A stretch of DNA of 29,422 nucleotides from Alphaproteobacteria bacterium UBA3768 (GTDB lineage: Bacteria; Pseudomonadota; Alphaproteobacteria; CAAHEQ01; UBA3637): the NCBI GenBank assembly GCA_002372315.1, contig DFFU01000024.1, positions 1 to 29,422 of the forward strand, given 5' to 3'. The notes under the pieces are model-generated. The model saw nothing but the letters and a program-made list of their open reading frames with translations, did not search any database and was not told the DNA's origin. Made by a program: the position numbers and the translations under genes. This document shows positions 15,933-22,646 of this stretch, one piece after another; the stretch's first letter is position 1; each line of letters starts with the position of its first letter.

Positions 15933-16486
15933 TTGCTTTTTCCCTTTAACTTTTGGGCGCGACGCGCCAATCTTGCGTGTTCATATTTTAATACCAAATA
16001 ATAACTGAGTGAGCCAAAAACAATCGCCCAAGGAACGCATCCCACCGCCATGCCGACACCCCAATCTTGCATCAAAAGTTTGCCAGAGGCCATTATTTTT
16101 TCCCAAAAAGTATAATCTGCAAAAAAAACAGCTTTCATCGTGTCCTTTAAATCTGCATAGCCTGTAATATGGCGATTCATCACCCATTGGCCAGTTACAT
16201 AAAAACCGTAATAAATGGGGATCATTGTAAACACGTTTGTAATCCAAGTATAGGCAAGTGCTAAAGGTAAAGAAAATGACCACTTAAAAACTTTTTTGGC
16301 AATGAGCCATGTCATCAATACCAAATACATTTGAATGCCAACCAATGGCGTCATGGCCCATGCTGTTCCCACAGCAACACCACTGGCCTTATATTCGGGT
16401 GGATGAGGAGAACGTAATAAAGGAATAACCAACCTATATCTTAGAATACGTATTAAACCATGCCATATGGAAGTTTTCTTTTTCAT
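15929..16486 (-). CDS. DUF2062 membrane protein
   Basis: A 185-residue membrane protein with the DUF2062 pattern: SPHPPEYKASGVAVGTAWAMTP, then two or three hydrophobic helices with TWITNVFTMIPIYYGFYVTG, where the family usually has 'TWixNPxT'. A further helix at about 145-165 is followed by a basic tail (RRAQKLKGKSK). The biochemical role of the family is not established. It is coupled by 4-nt overlaps to lgt upstream and pgeF downstream, which suggests an envelope role. Confidence 0.85.
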   Translation of the reverse strand: MKKKTSIWHGLIRILRYRLVIPLLRSPHPPEYKASGVAVGTAWAMTPLVGIQMYLVLMTWLIAKKVFKWSFSLPLALAYTWITNVFTMIPIYYGFYVTGQWVMNRHITGYADLKDTMKAVFFADYTFWEKIMASGKLLMQDWGVGMAVGCVPWAIVFGSLSYYLVLKYEHARLARRAQKLKGKSK

Positions 16487-17310
16487 AATCTTTTTTCTAA
16501 CCTTTTTAAAATAGATCTAGGGGAGGCGTAATTTAACAATAATATTCCCAAAAAAATCATGGGTAAACATAAAACTTGTCCCATCGTTGCGTATTCAAAA
16601 ATGAAGCCCAATTGAATATCTGGTTCACGAAAAAATTCTAAACCAAAACGCATAATGCCGTAAAGCAATAAAAACATTCCCGAAAAAAAACCTTTTCTCT
16701 GACGATACTTTGGAAAAAACCACCATAAGGTGTTTAATACAGCAAACATAAAGAAGCCTTCACAGGCTGCTTCATACAGTTGACTGGGATGTCTGGGTTC
16801 TGAGCCACCTTGTGGAAAAATCATAACCCAAGGAACGGCGTGGCTCACACGTCCAAATAGTTCACCATTTACAAAATTGGCCAGTCTTCCCAAAAATAAT
16901 CCAATGGGGGCAACACAGGCCAAAATGTCCCCCATTGTCAAAATACTGATTTGTCGCTTTTGGGCAAATAAAATAGTTGCCACAATGACGCCCAGTAATC
17001 CGCCATGAAAGGACATACCCCCTTCCCAAACAGCAAATATTTTCAAAGGATATTCACAGAAGTAACGTAAGTTATAAAAAAGGACATATCCTAATCTTCC
17101 TCCCGCAACAATCCCAATGGTTGCCCACATTAAAAAGTCATCTATTTTGAGGGGGGTAAAAGTACTGTGTGAATATACAGACATTCTTCTGGCCAATCCC
17201 CACGCTCCCAGTATGCCAAAGATGTAAGCAAGAGAATACCAACGCACAGCAAAAAAGCCCCATTGAAATAGGACAGGATCAATTTGCGGAAAAGGAATAC
17301 CTGAATACAT
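16483..17310 (-). CDS. lgt: Phosphatidylglycerol--prolipoprotein diacylglyceryl transferase
   Basis: Lgt transfers diacylglycerol from phosphatidylglycerol to the lipobox Cys of prolipoproteins in the inner membrane. The 275-residue protein has about seven membrane helices. Family marks are RWYSLAYI near the N-terminus, GGRLGYVLFYN (70-80), HGG (102-104), and the Lgt signature GRLANFVNGELFGR (141-154) with the key Arg142. It heads the operon lgt > DUF2062 > pgeF > nucleotidyltransferase. At least three of its likely substrates are encoded in this window (5393, 6063 and 25355 starts). Confidence 0.97.
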   Translation of the reverse strand: MYSGIPFPQIDPVLFQWGFFAVRWYSLAYIFGILGAWGLARRMSVYSHSTFTPLKIDDFLMWATIGIVAGGRLGYVLFYNLRYFCEYPLKIFAVWEGGMSFHGGLLGVIVATILFAQKRQISILTMGDILACVAPIGLFLGRLANFVNGELFGRVSHAVPWVMIFPQGGSEPRHPSQLYEAACEGFFMFAVLNTLWWFFPKYRQRKGFFSGMFLLLYGIMRFGLEFFREPDIQLGFIFEYATMGQVLCLPMIFLGILLLNYASPRSILKRLEKRL

Positions 17311-17331
17311 TTATCTCTCTTTCTGGATAAA

Positions 17332-17360
17332 CAACTAGCCTAAATTTAAAAAAAAGTCAA
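17332..17360 (-). promoter_or_regulatory. Possible promoter of the lgt operon
   Basis: On the minus strand TTGACT (17360-17355), 17-bp spacer and a weak -10, TAGTTG (17337-17332). The -35 is good and the -10 poor. It lies 3 bp from the divergent gpsA -35. Confidence 0.4.
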
Positions 17361-17363
17361 GTC

Positions 17364-17392
17364 TTGCATTTTTGTTATGACTTTGCTATGAT
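17364..17392 (+). promoter_or_regulatory. Promoter of gpsA
   Basis: TTGCAT (17364-17369), 17-bp spacer, TATGAT (17387-17392), start near 17399. An AAAAAAGGAG Shine-Dalgarno then precedes ATG 17417. Confidence 0.65.
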
Positions 17393-17416
17393 AACAACCA
17401 CAAAAAAGGAGTTTTG

Positions 17417-18391
17417 ATGACGAACTTTTCTAATTTGTCTGTTATTGGATGTGGTCGCTGGGGTGGTTTTTTGGGCTATTATTGTGCCAAATATAAAAAT
17501 TCAAATGTTTTGTTTTTGGGTGTGTCCCAAGATCCTGCGTATCAATCTTTGATAAAAACGGGTAACAATGGGTATGTGACAATGCCCGAAAATGTGTCCT
17601 ATACAACAGATATGGCTGAATGTTTGAAAAATGATTTTATTATTATTTCAATTGGTTGTCAAGGCTTTCGTGGCCTGTGCAAACAATTGGCAGGATATGA
17701 TTTAAGAGGGAAAACTTTTTTGTTGGCCATGAAAGGGTTAGAGGAAAAAACAGCTTTGCGAATGAGTGAGATTTTTTATCAAGAAATATCAGAACCAACG
17801 GCTCGTGTGGCGTGTCTAATGGGACCTGGTCATGTTCAAGATTATATTCAACAAATTCCCAGTTGTGTTGTTGTGGATAGTGATGATGAAAATGCCATTC
17901 ATGAAATTGCGGATTACCTAAACAGTTCTTTGATACGCACCTATTATGGAACAGATCTAATTGGAAATGAAGTTGGGGCAGCCATGAAAAATGTAATTGG
18001 TTTGGCAGCGGGCATTTTGGATGGTTTGGGTTGGTCTGGACTTAAGGGGGCTTTGATGGCACGTGCACCAGTGGAAGTTGGACGTTTGATTGAATACTTT
18101 GGTGGAAATCCCAAAAGTGCTTATGGTTTAGCGCATTTGGGAGATTATGAGGCAACACTTTTTTCACTCTATAGTCATAATCGTGCCTATGGGGAAAGTT
18201 TGGTCAAAGGCCCCAAATTCGATAAATTGGCTGAGGGAGTACCTACCTTAGCAGCGGTTTATGCTTTACGCGACAAGGTGGATATGCCCATTTGTCGATC
18301 ACTTTATCGTGTGGTTTATGAAAATCAGGATCCAAAAGCAGCCGTTGAACACCTTTTTCGTCGTGAAAATAAAGTAGAATTTACAGAATAA
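17417..18391 (+). CDS. gpsA: Glycerol-3-phosphate dehydrogenase (NAD(P)+)
   Basis: GpsA reduces dihydroxyacetone phosphate to sn-glycerol-3-phosphate, the backbone for phospholipids. With ATG 17417 it has 324 residues. The Rossmann loop is GCGRWGG (family usually GxGxWG). LMGPGH corresponds to the 'xSGP' segment, and GNEVGAAMKNVIGLAAGI carries the catalytic Lys. GLAHLGDYEATLFS corresponds to the family 'GLSGLGDLxxT'. The divergent lgt uses phosphatidylglycerol, so the pair is linked through phospholipid supply. A TTG one codon upstream is also in frame, but the ATG fits the Shine-Dalgarno spacing. Confidence 0.93.
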   Translation: MTNFSNLSVIGCGRWGGFLGYYCAKYKNSNVLFLGVSQDPAYQSLIKTGNNGYVTMPENVSYTTDMAECLKNDFIIISIGCQGFRGLCKQLAGYDLRGKTFLLAMKGLEEKTALRMSEIFYQEISEPTARVACLMGPGHVQDYIQQIPSCVVVDSDDENAIHEIADYLNSSLIRTYYGTDLIGNEVGAAMKNVIGLAAGILDGLGWSGLKGALMARAPVEVGRLIEYFGGNPKSAYGLAHLGDYEATLFSLYSHNRAYGESLVKGPKFDKLAEGVPTLAAVYALRDKVDMPICRSLYRVVYENQDPKAAVEHLFRRENKVEFTE

Positions 18392-18410
18392 AATATGTAA
18401 ATTTTATTCT
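18385..18410. repeat. 10-bp perfect AT inverted repeat at the gpsA stop
   Basis: AGAATAAAAT (18385-18394) and ATTTTATTCT (18401-18410) flank a 6-nt loop, across the gpsA stop and abutting the next TTGACA box. It has no G/C-rich stem and no following U-run, so it is at best a weak terminator. Confidence 0.45.
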
Positions 18411-18436
18411 TGACAAAGGGAAATAGGGCGTATAAA
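18410..18436 (+). promoter_or_regulatory. Promoter upstream of the Cys-rich secreted protein
   Basis: TTGACA (18410-18415), short 15-bp spacer, TATAAA (18431-18436). It would give a transcript with about 197 nt before the ATG at 18640, containing the small ORF and hairpins described separately. Confidence 0.5.
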
Positions 18437-18463
18437 GTGAAACCAGAGGAAGAGAGAAACGGG

Positions 18464-18643
18464 ATGAGAATGTGTGAAAATATAATCCAAAATAAAGAGT
18501 TCAAAAGTGGCGAAAGTCTTGATTTTGTATACACACGCACGCACACATCTAAGTATTGCCAAGAAAAAATCGCCATTGGCGAATTAAACCGTTGTTATGT
18601 TGACAGCGGTTTAATTGTATGTACTAAAGGGGGAAATCTATGA
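18464..18643 (+). CDS. Possible 59-residue ORF coupled to the Cys-rich secreted gene
   Basis: The 248-nt gap between gpsA and the next clear gene holds an open frame from ATG 18464, with GAGAG about 7 nt upstream, to a TGA that overlaps the next ATG by 4 nt (ATGA). The product starts MRMCENIIQNKEF and ends LIVCTKGGNL, with four cysteines and no signal peptide. The overlap geometry is like the real operon junctions in this window and argues for translation. The frame also runs over strong inverted repeats (18570-18616), so the stretch could be a structured untranslated leader instead. No family is recognised. Confidence 0.4.
   Translation: MRMCENIIQNKEFKSGESLDFVYTRTHTSKYCQEKIAIGELNRCYVDSGLIVCTKGGNL
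18570..18616 (+). promoter_or_regulatory. Tandem hairpins before the Cys-rich secreted gene
   Basis: TCGCCA-T-TGGCGA (18570-18582) is a tight palindrome. It is followed at once by a 13-bp stem, 18582-18594 with 18604-18616 (AATTAAACCGTTG / CAGCGGTTTAATT, one G-U pair, 9-nt loop). The stem ends 11 nt before the AAGGGGG Shine-Dalgarno of the gene starting at 18640. There is no U-run, so control of translation or mRNA stability is more likely than termination. Confidence 0.55.
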
Positions 18644-19854
18644 AAACAAAATTATTGATGACATTATCGTTAACGGGACTATTGGGGATGTCAGCTATTT
18701 CCCATGCCGGTGGGATAAAGTATGGGGCAACATATAATGTGGGTGATCCCATTCCCAATGGTGATTGTATGGAAATGATGTGTGAACATGGCTGTGTGGA
18801 GGAAGATGGTAGTTTTATTGGTCATTGTTGTCCTTCATCAGGTGCAGACGGGGAAAGTTGTAATACCGATGGTATTTCAATAGATGCCTGTTGTAACAGT
18901 AGTTTTTGTATTGATGGTAAATGCGGTTGTAAAAAGAACAGTGATTGTGATGAAGATTTACTGTGTGATAAAGACAATCACACTTGTATTTGTCCGAAAG
19001 AAACGATCCTTTATACAAAAACGGATAATTCCCTTGGGTGCTGTAATACGAATACACATAAACTAAACGATATAGAAAACAGCAAAAAAAAGGCGTGTTG
19101 CCCAATTGAAACACCATTTTGGGATGCAAAACGGCAAAAATGTGTGGAATGTTTGACTGATGGGGATTGTGTCGCCCCAAAAATATGTCAATCCGGTACA
19201 TGTGTTTGCCCTCCAGAAAAACCTTTTTGGAATGCAACGTTAAAAGAGTGTGTGAGGTGTCCTTATGCTGAAGGAGATATTGTTTTTGAAAAAACTAAGA
19301 CGGGCAGTTATACCTTTAACTTTTCCTGTGATGGAATGTATCTGATAAAACTCAGGGGTGCCTGTGGTGGCAGTTGGGCTGCTTCACATAATGGTGGTAC
19401 CAATGTGGGTACGACGGCAACCGGTGGTGCCGGTGGTGGATTCCAAATGCAAAAATTATATCGAAAAGGTGAAAACATTTCTCTCACCCTTGGTGAAGGT
19501 GGTCGTGCTGGAGGTAGCGAAGATAGATATGGAACGGCTGGTGCAGGAACTGATACTTCTATTGAGGGAATGGTTGTTTGTACAAGTGGTCAGGGCGGAA
19601 AAGTAACAGCACAAAACAGCGGAAACGGGGGGGCTGGCGGTACTTGTAATGTTTTGGCTGGAAAAGGGACTGTATATTCTGGTGGAAAAGGTTCTATTGG
19701 GCAAGGCCGACACTCAAAAAGATATGTCATTGTGCCAGGCGGTACTTCTCAAATAAAAAATTGTTCTTCAAGTAAGGCCGGTTGGTGTGGTGAATGCTAT
19801 GGACGAAAAGGGGAAGATGGCTATATTTCGATTCAATATTTGGGGGAAGAATAA
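18640..19854 (+). CDS. Secreted Cys-rich protein with C-terminal Gly-rich domain
   Basis: A 404-residue exported protein. Residues 1-23 form a Sec signal peptide ending SHA before GG. Residues 43-207 carry more than 25 cysteines in EB-module-like or disintegrin-like spacing, including CxxDxDC repeats. Modules CCPIETPFWDAKRQKC (153-168) and CVCPPEKPFWNATLKEC (188-204) match those in the prepilin-like protein at 1-1357. From about 221, GSYTFNFSCDGMYLIKLRGA followed by many Gly runs and ending YISIQYLGEE fits the 'glycine-rich domain' of phage tail and bacterial surface proteins. I infer a disulfide-stabilised surface or adhesive protein, perhaps a partner of the pilin-like proteins. Shine-Dalgarno AAGGGGG. 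Confidence 0.82.
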   Translation: MKTKLLMTLSLTGLLGMSAISHAGGIKYGATYNVGDPIPNGDCMEMMCEHGCVEEDGSFIGHCCPSSGADGESCNTDGISIDACCNSSFCIDGKCGCKKNSDCDEDLLCDKDNHTCICPKETILYTKTDNSLGCCNTNTHKLNDIENSKKKACCPIETPFWDAKRQKCVECLTDGDCVAPKICQSGTCVCPPEKPFWNATLKECVRCPYAEGDIVFEKTKTGSYTFNFSCDGMYLIKLRGACGGSWAASHNGGTNVGTTATGGAGGGFQMQKLYRKGENISLTLGEGGRAGGSEDRYGTAGAGTDTSIEGMVVCTSGQGGKVTAQNSGNGGAGGTCNVLAGKGTVYSGGKGSIGQGRHSKRYVIVPGGTSQIKNCSSSKAGWCGECYGRKGEDGYISIQYLGEE

Positions 19855-19894
19855 CACATACTTTAAAATTGGATCAAATATTCAGAATTTATCC

Positions 19895-19923
19895 TTGACA
19901 ATGTCCTATAAATCTGATATAAT
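19895..19923 (+). promoter_or_regulatory. Consensus promoter of rpsD
   Basis: Perfect TTGACA (19895-19900), 17-bp spacer and perfect TATAAT (19918-19923), with a TG one base before the -10 (extended -10). The discriminator after the -10 is C-rich, as at stringently controlled ribosomal promoters. Expected start near 19931. Confidence 0.85.
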
Positions 19924-19924
19924 T

Positions 19925-20027
19925 CCACCCATTCCCTGAGAATGTGGAGTGGGCGGAAAAAACCATCCATTCACGCTTTTATAATTCGGTAAAAGACTAT
20001 CGGGGGCAACTTAAATAAAGGAAAAAA
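19925..20027 (+). promoter_or_regulatory. rpsD leader with inverted repeats
   Basis: About 97 nt separate the predicted start from rpsD. A 10-bp near-perfect inverted repeat (19925-19934 with 19947-19956) spans the start point. Within it CATTC/GAATG (19930-19934 with 19940-19944) forms a mutually exclusive small stem. A further stem CTTTTA/TAAAAG (19976-19981 with 19990-19995) and a GGGGG tract lie before the AAAGGAAAA ribosome site. S4 is a known autoregulator in other bacteria; a role here is inference. Confidence 0.4.
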
Positions 20028-20642
20028 ATGTCTAAAAGACTACAATCAAAATTTAAAATTGAACGCCGTTTGGGCGCCAATTTGTCGGGTAGAGCAAAAT
20101 CTTCTTTCAATAAACGCAATTATGGTCCTGGCCAACACGGTGCAGAACGTAAAAAATTGACGGACTATGGTACTCAGTTGCATGCCAAACAAAAATTCAA
20201 AGGTGTGTATGGGAATATTTCCGAAAAGCAATTGCGCAAGTATTATGCTGAAGCTATTCGTCGTAAGGGCGATAGTTCCGAAAACTTGGTGGGAATTTTG
20301 GAAACCCGTTTGGACAGCGTTGTCTATCGTTTGAAATTTGTGAATTCAGTTTATGCGGCACGTCAGTTTGTGAACCATGGTCATGTGACCGTGAATGGCA
20401 AACGCGTGAACATTCCATCTTATTTGGTCAAACCTGGTGATGAAATCGCCGTACGTCCCAAGGCCAAAGAAATGGCAGTTGTTATTGAAGCTTTGGCGGC
20501 CACAGATCGTAATGTGCCAGACTACATGACTTTGGATGAAAAAGCCATGAAGGGAACATTTGTGCGTGTGCCAACTTTTGCGGAAATTCCATATGCTTCT
20601 CAAATGGAACCCAATTTGGTTATCGAATTCTATTCTCGGTAA
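20028..20642 (+). CDS. rpsD: 30S ribosomal protein S4
   Basis: S4 is a primary 16S rRNA binder that nucleates 30S assembly. The 204-residue protein has the typical N-terminus with RRLGANLSGRAKS and the PGQHG motif. The S4 RNA-binding domain is at about 94-155 (LETRLDSVVYRLKF, ARQFVNHGHVTVNGKRVNIPS), and the end is VIEFYSR. It lacks the N-terminal Cys zinc knuckle, so it is the zinc-free form. It stands alone with its own promoter and terminator, as usual in Alphaproteobacteria. Confidence 0.98.
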   Translation: MSKRLQSKFKIERRLGANLSGRAKSSFNKRNYGPGQHGAERKKLTDYGTQLHAKQKFKGVYGNISEKQLRKYYAEAIRRKGDSSENLVGILETRLDSVVYRLKFVNSVYAARQFVNHGHVTVNGKRVNIPSYLVKPGDEIAVRPKAKEMAVVIEALAATDRNVPDYMTLDEKAMKGTFVRVPTFAEIPYASQMEPNLVIEFYSR

Positions 20643-20660
20643 TCGGGAAACCTTTAAAGA

Positions 20661-20690
20661 AAATCGCCCTTATTACAGGGCGATTTTTTT
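20661..20690 (+). terminator. Terminator of rpsD, overlapping the convergent gene's end
   Basis: Stem AAATCGCCC (20661-20669) / GGGCGATTT (20678-20686), 8-nt loop, followed by T's to 20690. The opposite-strand gene at 20673-21293 ends with its stop codon inside the loop. The A-run on the other side could let the hairpin serve both directions. Confidence 0.85.
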
Positions 20691-21293
20691 GATATCCAAA
20701 ATCAAATCGGGTGTACTGGGAACAATTTTTTTTAATCGCATCCATGCTAATTGTGTTTTATGTGGATTTTTATCAGTACCTATCAAGCCAAAGATTTTGT
20801 CGGGATATTGACTTAAAAAGGAGGCTGTTTTTTCCAAAAATAAATTTTCACTTTGAAAAAATAAAAAGGTTTTATCGGCCCAGTTTAACCAAATATTTTG
20901 TAATTGAAAATTTTGCGAACTGATGGCCACAATCATTCGGTCATAATGTTCCTCATAGACTTGTAAATCAGAAATGAATTGCAATTTAAACCAATCAGGT
21001 GTTTGCGCCAAAGAATAATTTGCTTTTCCACCTAATACAGCCAATCTATGCATTTTTTTGATGGCCTTTGGAATGGCGCCTTTGTCTTGTAGTACTTGGT
21101 CTAAATCAGGATTTGAGGTCACACCATTTCCTAAATCGCCATCAATACATAAAATACGTTGTTCTTGATGTTGTAAAAAAAAAGCCAATTTTTCTGTTTC
21201 TTGATAAACAGGCGATTGATCCACAGTTGTCATTAAAATTTTTTTACTTTGAAGGCGGGGAATAATTTTAAAATCATTATTAACGAAGGGCAT
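20673..21293 (-). CDS. MinD/FlhG-like protein lacking the Walker A loop
   Basis: A 206-residue protein that follows the layout of MinD/FlhG-type ATPases. QRILCIDGDLGNG (46-57) resembles the switch strand 'rVllvDaDlG'. The next segment, with DLDQVLQDKGAIPKAI and LAVLGG, resembles the 'tladvl...l..vi...l.vlPgg' part of FlhG. YEEHYDRMIVAIS (113-125) sits where Walker B would be. The P-loop (GKGGVGKT) that should lie near residues 20-28 is absent; the sequence there is KKILMTTVDQSPVY. ATP hydrolysis is therefore unlikely. Its ATG shares one base with the stop of the FliF-FliG-like gene (TGATG), so the two are coupled. FlhG normally partners flagellar basal-body proteins, which fits the neighbour. 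The assignment is by motif reading only. Confidence 0.6.
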   Translation of the reverse strand: MPFVNNDFKIIPRLQSKKILMTTVDQSPVYQETEKLAFFLQHQEQRILCIDGDLGNGVTSNPDLDQVLQDKGAIPKAIKKMHRLAVLGGKANYSLAQTPDWFKLQFISDLQVYEEHYDRMIVAISSQNFQLQNIWLNWADKTFLFFQSENLFLEKTASFLSQYPDKIFGLIGTDKNPHKTQLAWMRLKKIVPSTPDLILDIKKIAL

Positions 21294-22540
21294 CAGAATT
21301 GGACCTTTTTATTGATAATTAAATTTTTGGCAATATCAAGGATCTTTTGGCGTGCCTCTTGGCATTCCATCAGTGTGCCAGGCATTTGACGGCATTTATC
21401 GGATAGTTCTGCCCAAGCGTCAACAGGTAAATTTTTTGCAAATTTTTGATGGAACCTTAATGGGGCAATTTGTAAAGTCAGTATAGCTGTTTTTTTATCT
21501 ATATACTGCAGTAATATTTGAAAATTTGTATCGGACAAATCAGCTAAATCATCCAAATCTAAAGTACTCAAATGAATTTGTTGGGCACTTTGTGGATTTT
21601 GTTGTTTTATAGAATCAAATATTGCTTCTTTTTGGTACAACTTATCCAAAATTTCACCAGATTTTTGATGACTATCGGATATAATATTTTTTGTTAAATG
21701 CCATAAAAACATCTCACTGCGTGTCAATAAATTTTTATAGGCGTGGTAATTTAAATTTTCTAGATGTTCCATATGTAACATAACTTGAGCCACATATTCT
21801 GATGGCATTAAATTGGTAATTTTTTGTGATAATTCAGTTGGAAAACGATATAAGATAAAGGCACTTACTTCGGCGCTGATACCAGATAAAGCATTGCTTA
21901 ATCGGATAATGGGAATTTGGATTGCTTTTTGCCATAGTTTTTCATTAGGGTGAACAGAGGATACTTGGGAATTGATGTTTGCTTTTTGATACAGAAAAAT
22001 TAAAAGTCCCACAAATAAAATGACAACAAGGGATAAGATACCCGCAATGCGAATCAATGTAATTCGGGCAATCCCAAAACTCCAAAATGGGACCTGAACA
22101 AAAGGAATTATACGGATACTTAAAGTATCACCTTGATTAAAATCAATGCCCACAGCACTTTCCACTAAATTCCACAAATCGTTTTGTATGCTCTGATTGT
22201 TCTGATTGACAACAATACTGATATGTTGTGTTTTTAAGGCTGGTCCTTGATAGTGGGTCGTTTTTGTAATTTGCTGATTGGTGGGGGACAGTTCTTTTGT
22301 GACAATTGTTTGGTTGATTTGCTGTAATTGAACTTGGGCCATTGTTTGAATATTGCCAGCCCCCACGACAGGTTCCAATAAATTGTTCAAGTTTTTTTGA
22401 ATTTGCTCCGCATACTCTTGTTGTAAATCAAATAAGGATTTTTCATTTTGATTTTGGAACAAATAAAGACACCATCCGCACACAAAAAAAATGCCCGTTA
22501 AAAGTAGAATCCTTAATGTATGAATGGCTTTTTGAAGCAT
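21293..22540 (-). CDS. Miniature FliF-FliG fusion: ring domain, membrane helix, rotor-switch domains
   Basis: A 415-residue protein. The order is an N-terminal membrane helix (about 10-28), a FliF C-terminal ring-building-like domain (38-147), a second helix (159-184) and a FliG-like cytoplasmic part (200-415). Ring-domain marks are NNLLEPVVGAGNIQ (52-65; FliF 'LLEPivGaGNv') and VESAVGIDFNQGDTLSIRII (126-145; FliF 'AvGfd..RGDtv.v'). The end, from DLDDLADLSDTNFQILLQYI (328-347) through HQKFAKNLP to EARQKILDIAKNLI (395-408), follows FliG-C without gaps as I recall it. The two N-terminal FliF domains and the FliG EHPQ motif are absent. A TTGACT-17-TAGAAT promoter precedes it. No other flagellar gene is in the window, so it may be a remnant, a repurposed ring, or an unusual motor part. 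The N-terminal half also resembles SpoIIIAG-type rings in design. Confidence 0.78.
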   Translation of the reverse strand: MLQKAIHTLRILLLTGIFFVCGWCLYLFQNQNEKSLFDLQQEYAEQIQKNLNNLLEPVVGAGNIQTMAQVQLQQINQTIVTKELSPTNQQITKTTHYQGPALKTQHISIVVNQNNQSIQNDLWNLVESAVGIDFNQGDTLSIRIIPFVQVPFWSFGIARITLIRIAGILSLVVILFVGLLIFLYQKANINSQVSSVHPNEKLWQKAIQIPIIRLSNALSGISAEVSAFILYRFPTELSQKITNLMPSEYVAQVMLHMEHLENLNYHAYKNLLTRSEMFLWHLTKNIISDSHQKSGEILDKLYQKEAIFDSIKQQNPQSAQQIHLSTLDLDDLADLSDTNFQILLQYIDKKTAILTLQIAPLRFHQKFAKNLPVDAWAELSDKCRQMPGTLMECQEARQKILDIAKNLIINKKVQF

Positions 22541-22573
22541 ATCCTACCTTTTTTATAGTTTCCCTTTGGGAAA

Positions 22574-22602
22574 ATTCTACGTTTTTTTATTCAAAGAGTC
22601 AA
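22574..22602 (-). promoter_or_regulatory. Promoter of the FliF-FliG-like operon
   Basis: On the minus strand TTGACT (22602-22597), 17-bp spacer, TAGAAT (22579-22574). The leader is about 26 nt. A small TTTCCC/GGGAAA hairpin spans 22558-22572, and GGTAGGAT precedes the ATG. The -35 is 8 bp from the birA -35 on the other strand. It looks like an ordinary housekeeping promoter, not a flagellar sigma-28 or sigma-54 type. Confidence 0.65.
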
Positions 22603-22610
22603 GAATTATT

Positions 22611-22639
22611 TTGCTTTTTCAAAAGCCTTATGCTATAAT
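22611..22639 (+). promoter_or_regulatory. Promoter of birA, predicted leaderless
   Basis: TTGCTT (22611-22616), 17-bp spacer, perfect TATAAT (22634-22639), then 7 nt to the ATG at 22647. There is no Shine-Dalgarno in those 7 nt, so transcription should begin at or beside the start codon. Confidence 0.7.
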
Positions 22640-22646
22640 TTATCAT

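Noticed and set aside
16990..17310. Possibility that lgt starts elsewhere or is truncated
   Set aside because: The N-terminus aligns with the usual Lgt start, and length and all motifs are normal.
18385..18410. AT-only 10-bp inverted repeat as gpsA terminator
   Set aside because: No G/C pairs and no U-run follow; kept as a repeat, not a terminator.
19456..19713. Minus-strand frame opposite the Gly-rich domain
   Set aside because: Ser/Thr-rich shadow of Gly codons on the other strand, without a start signal.
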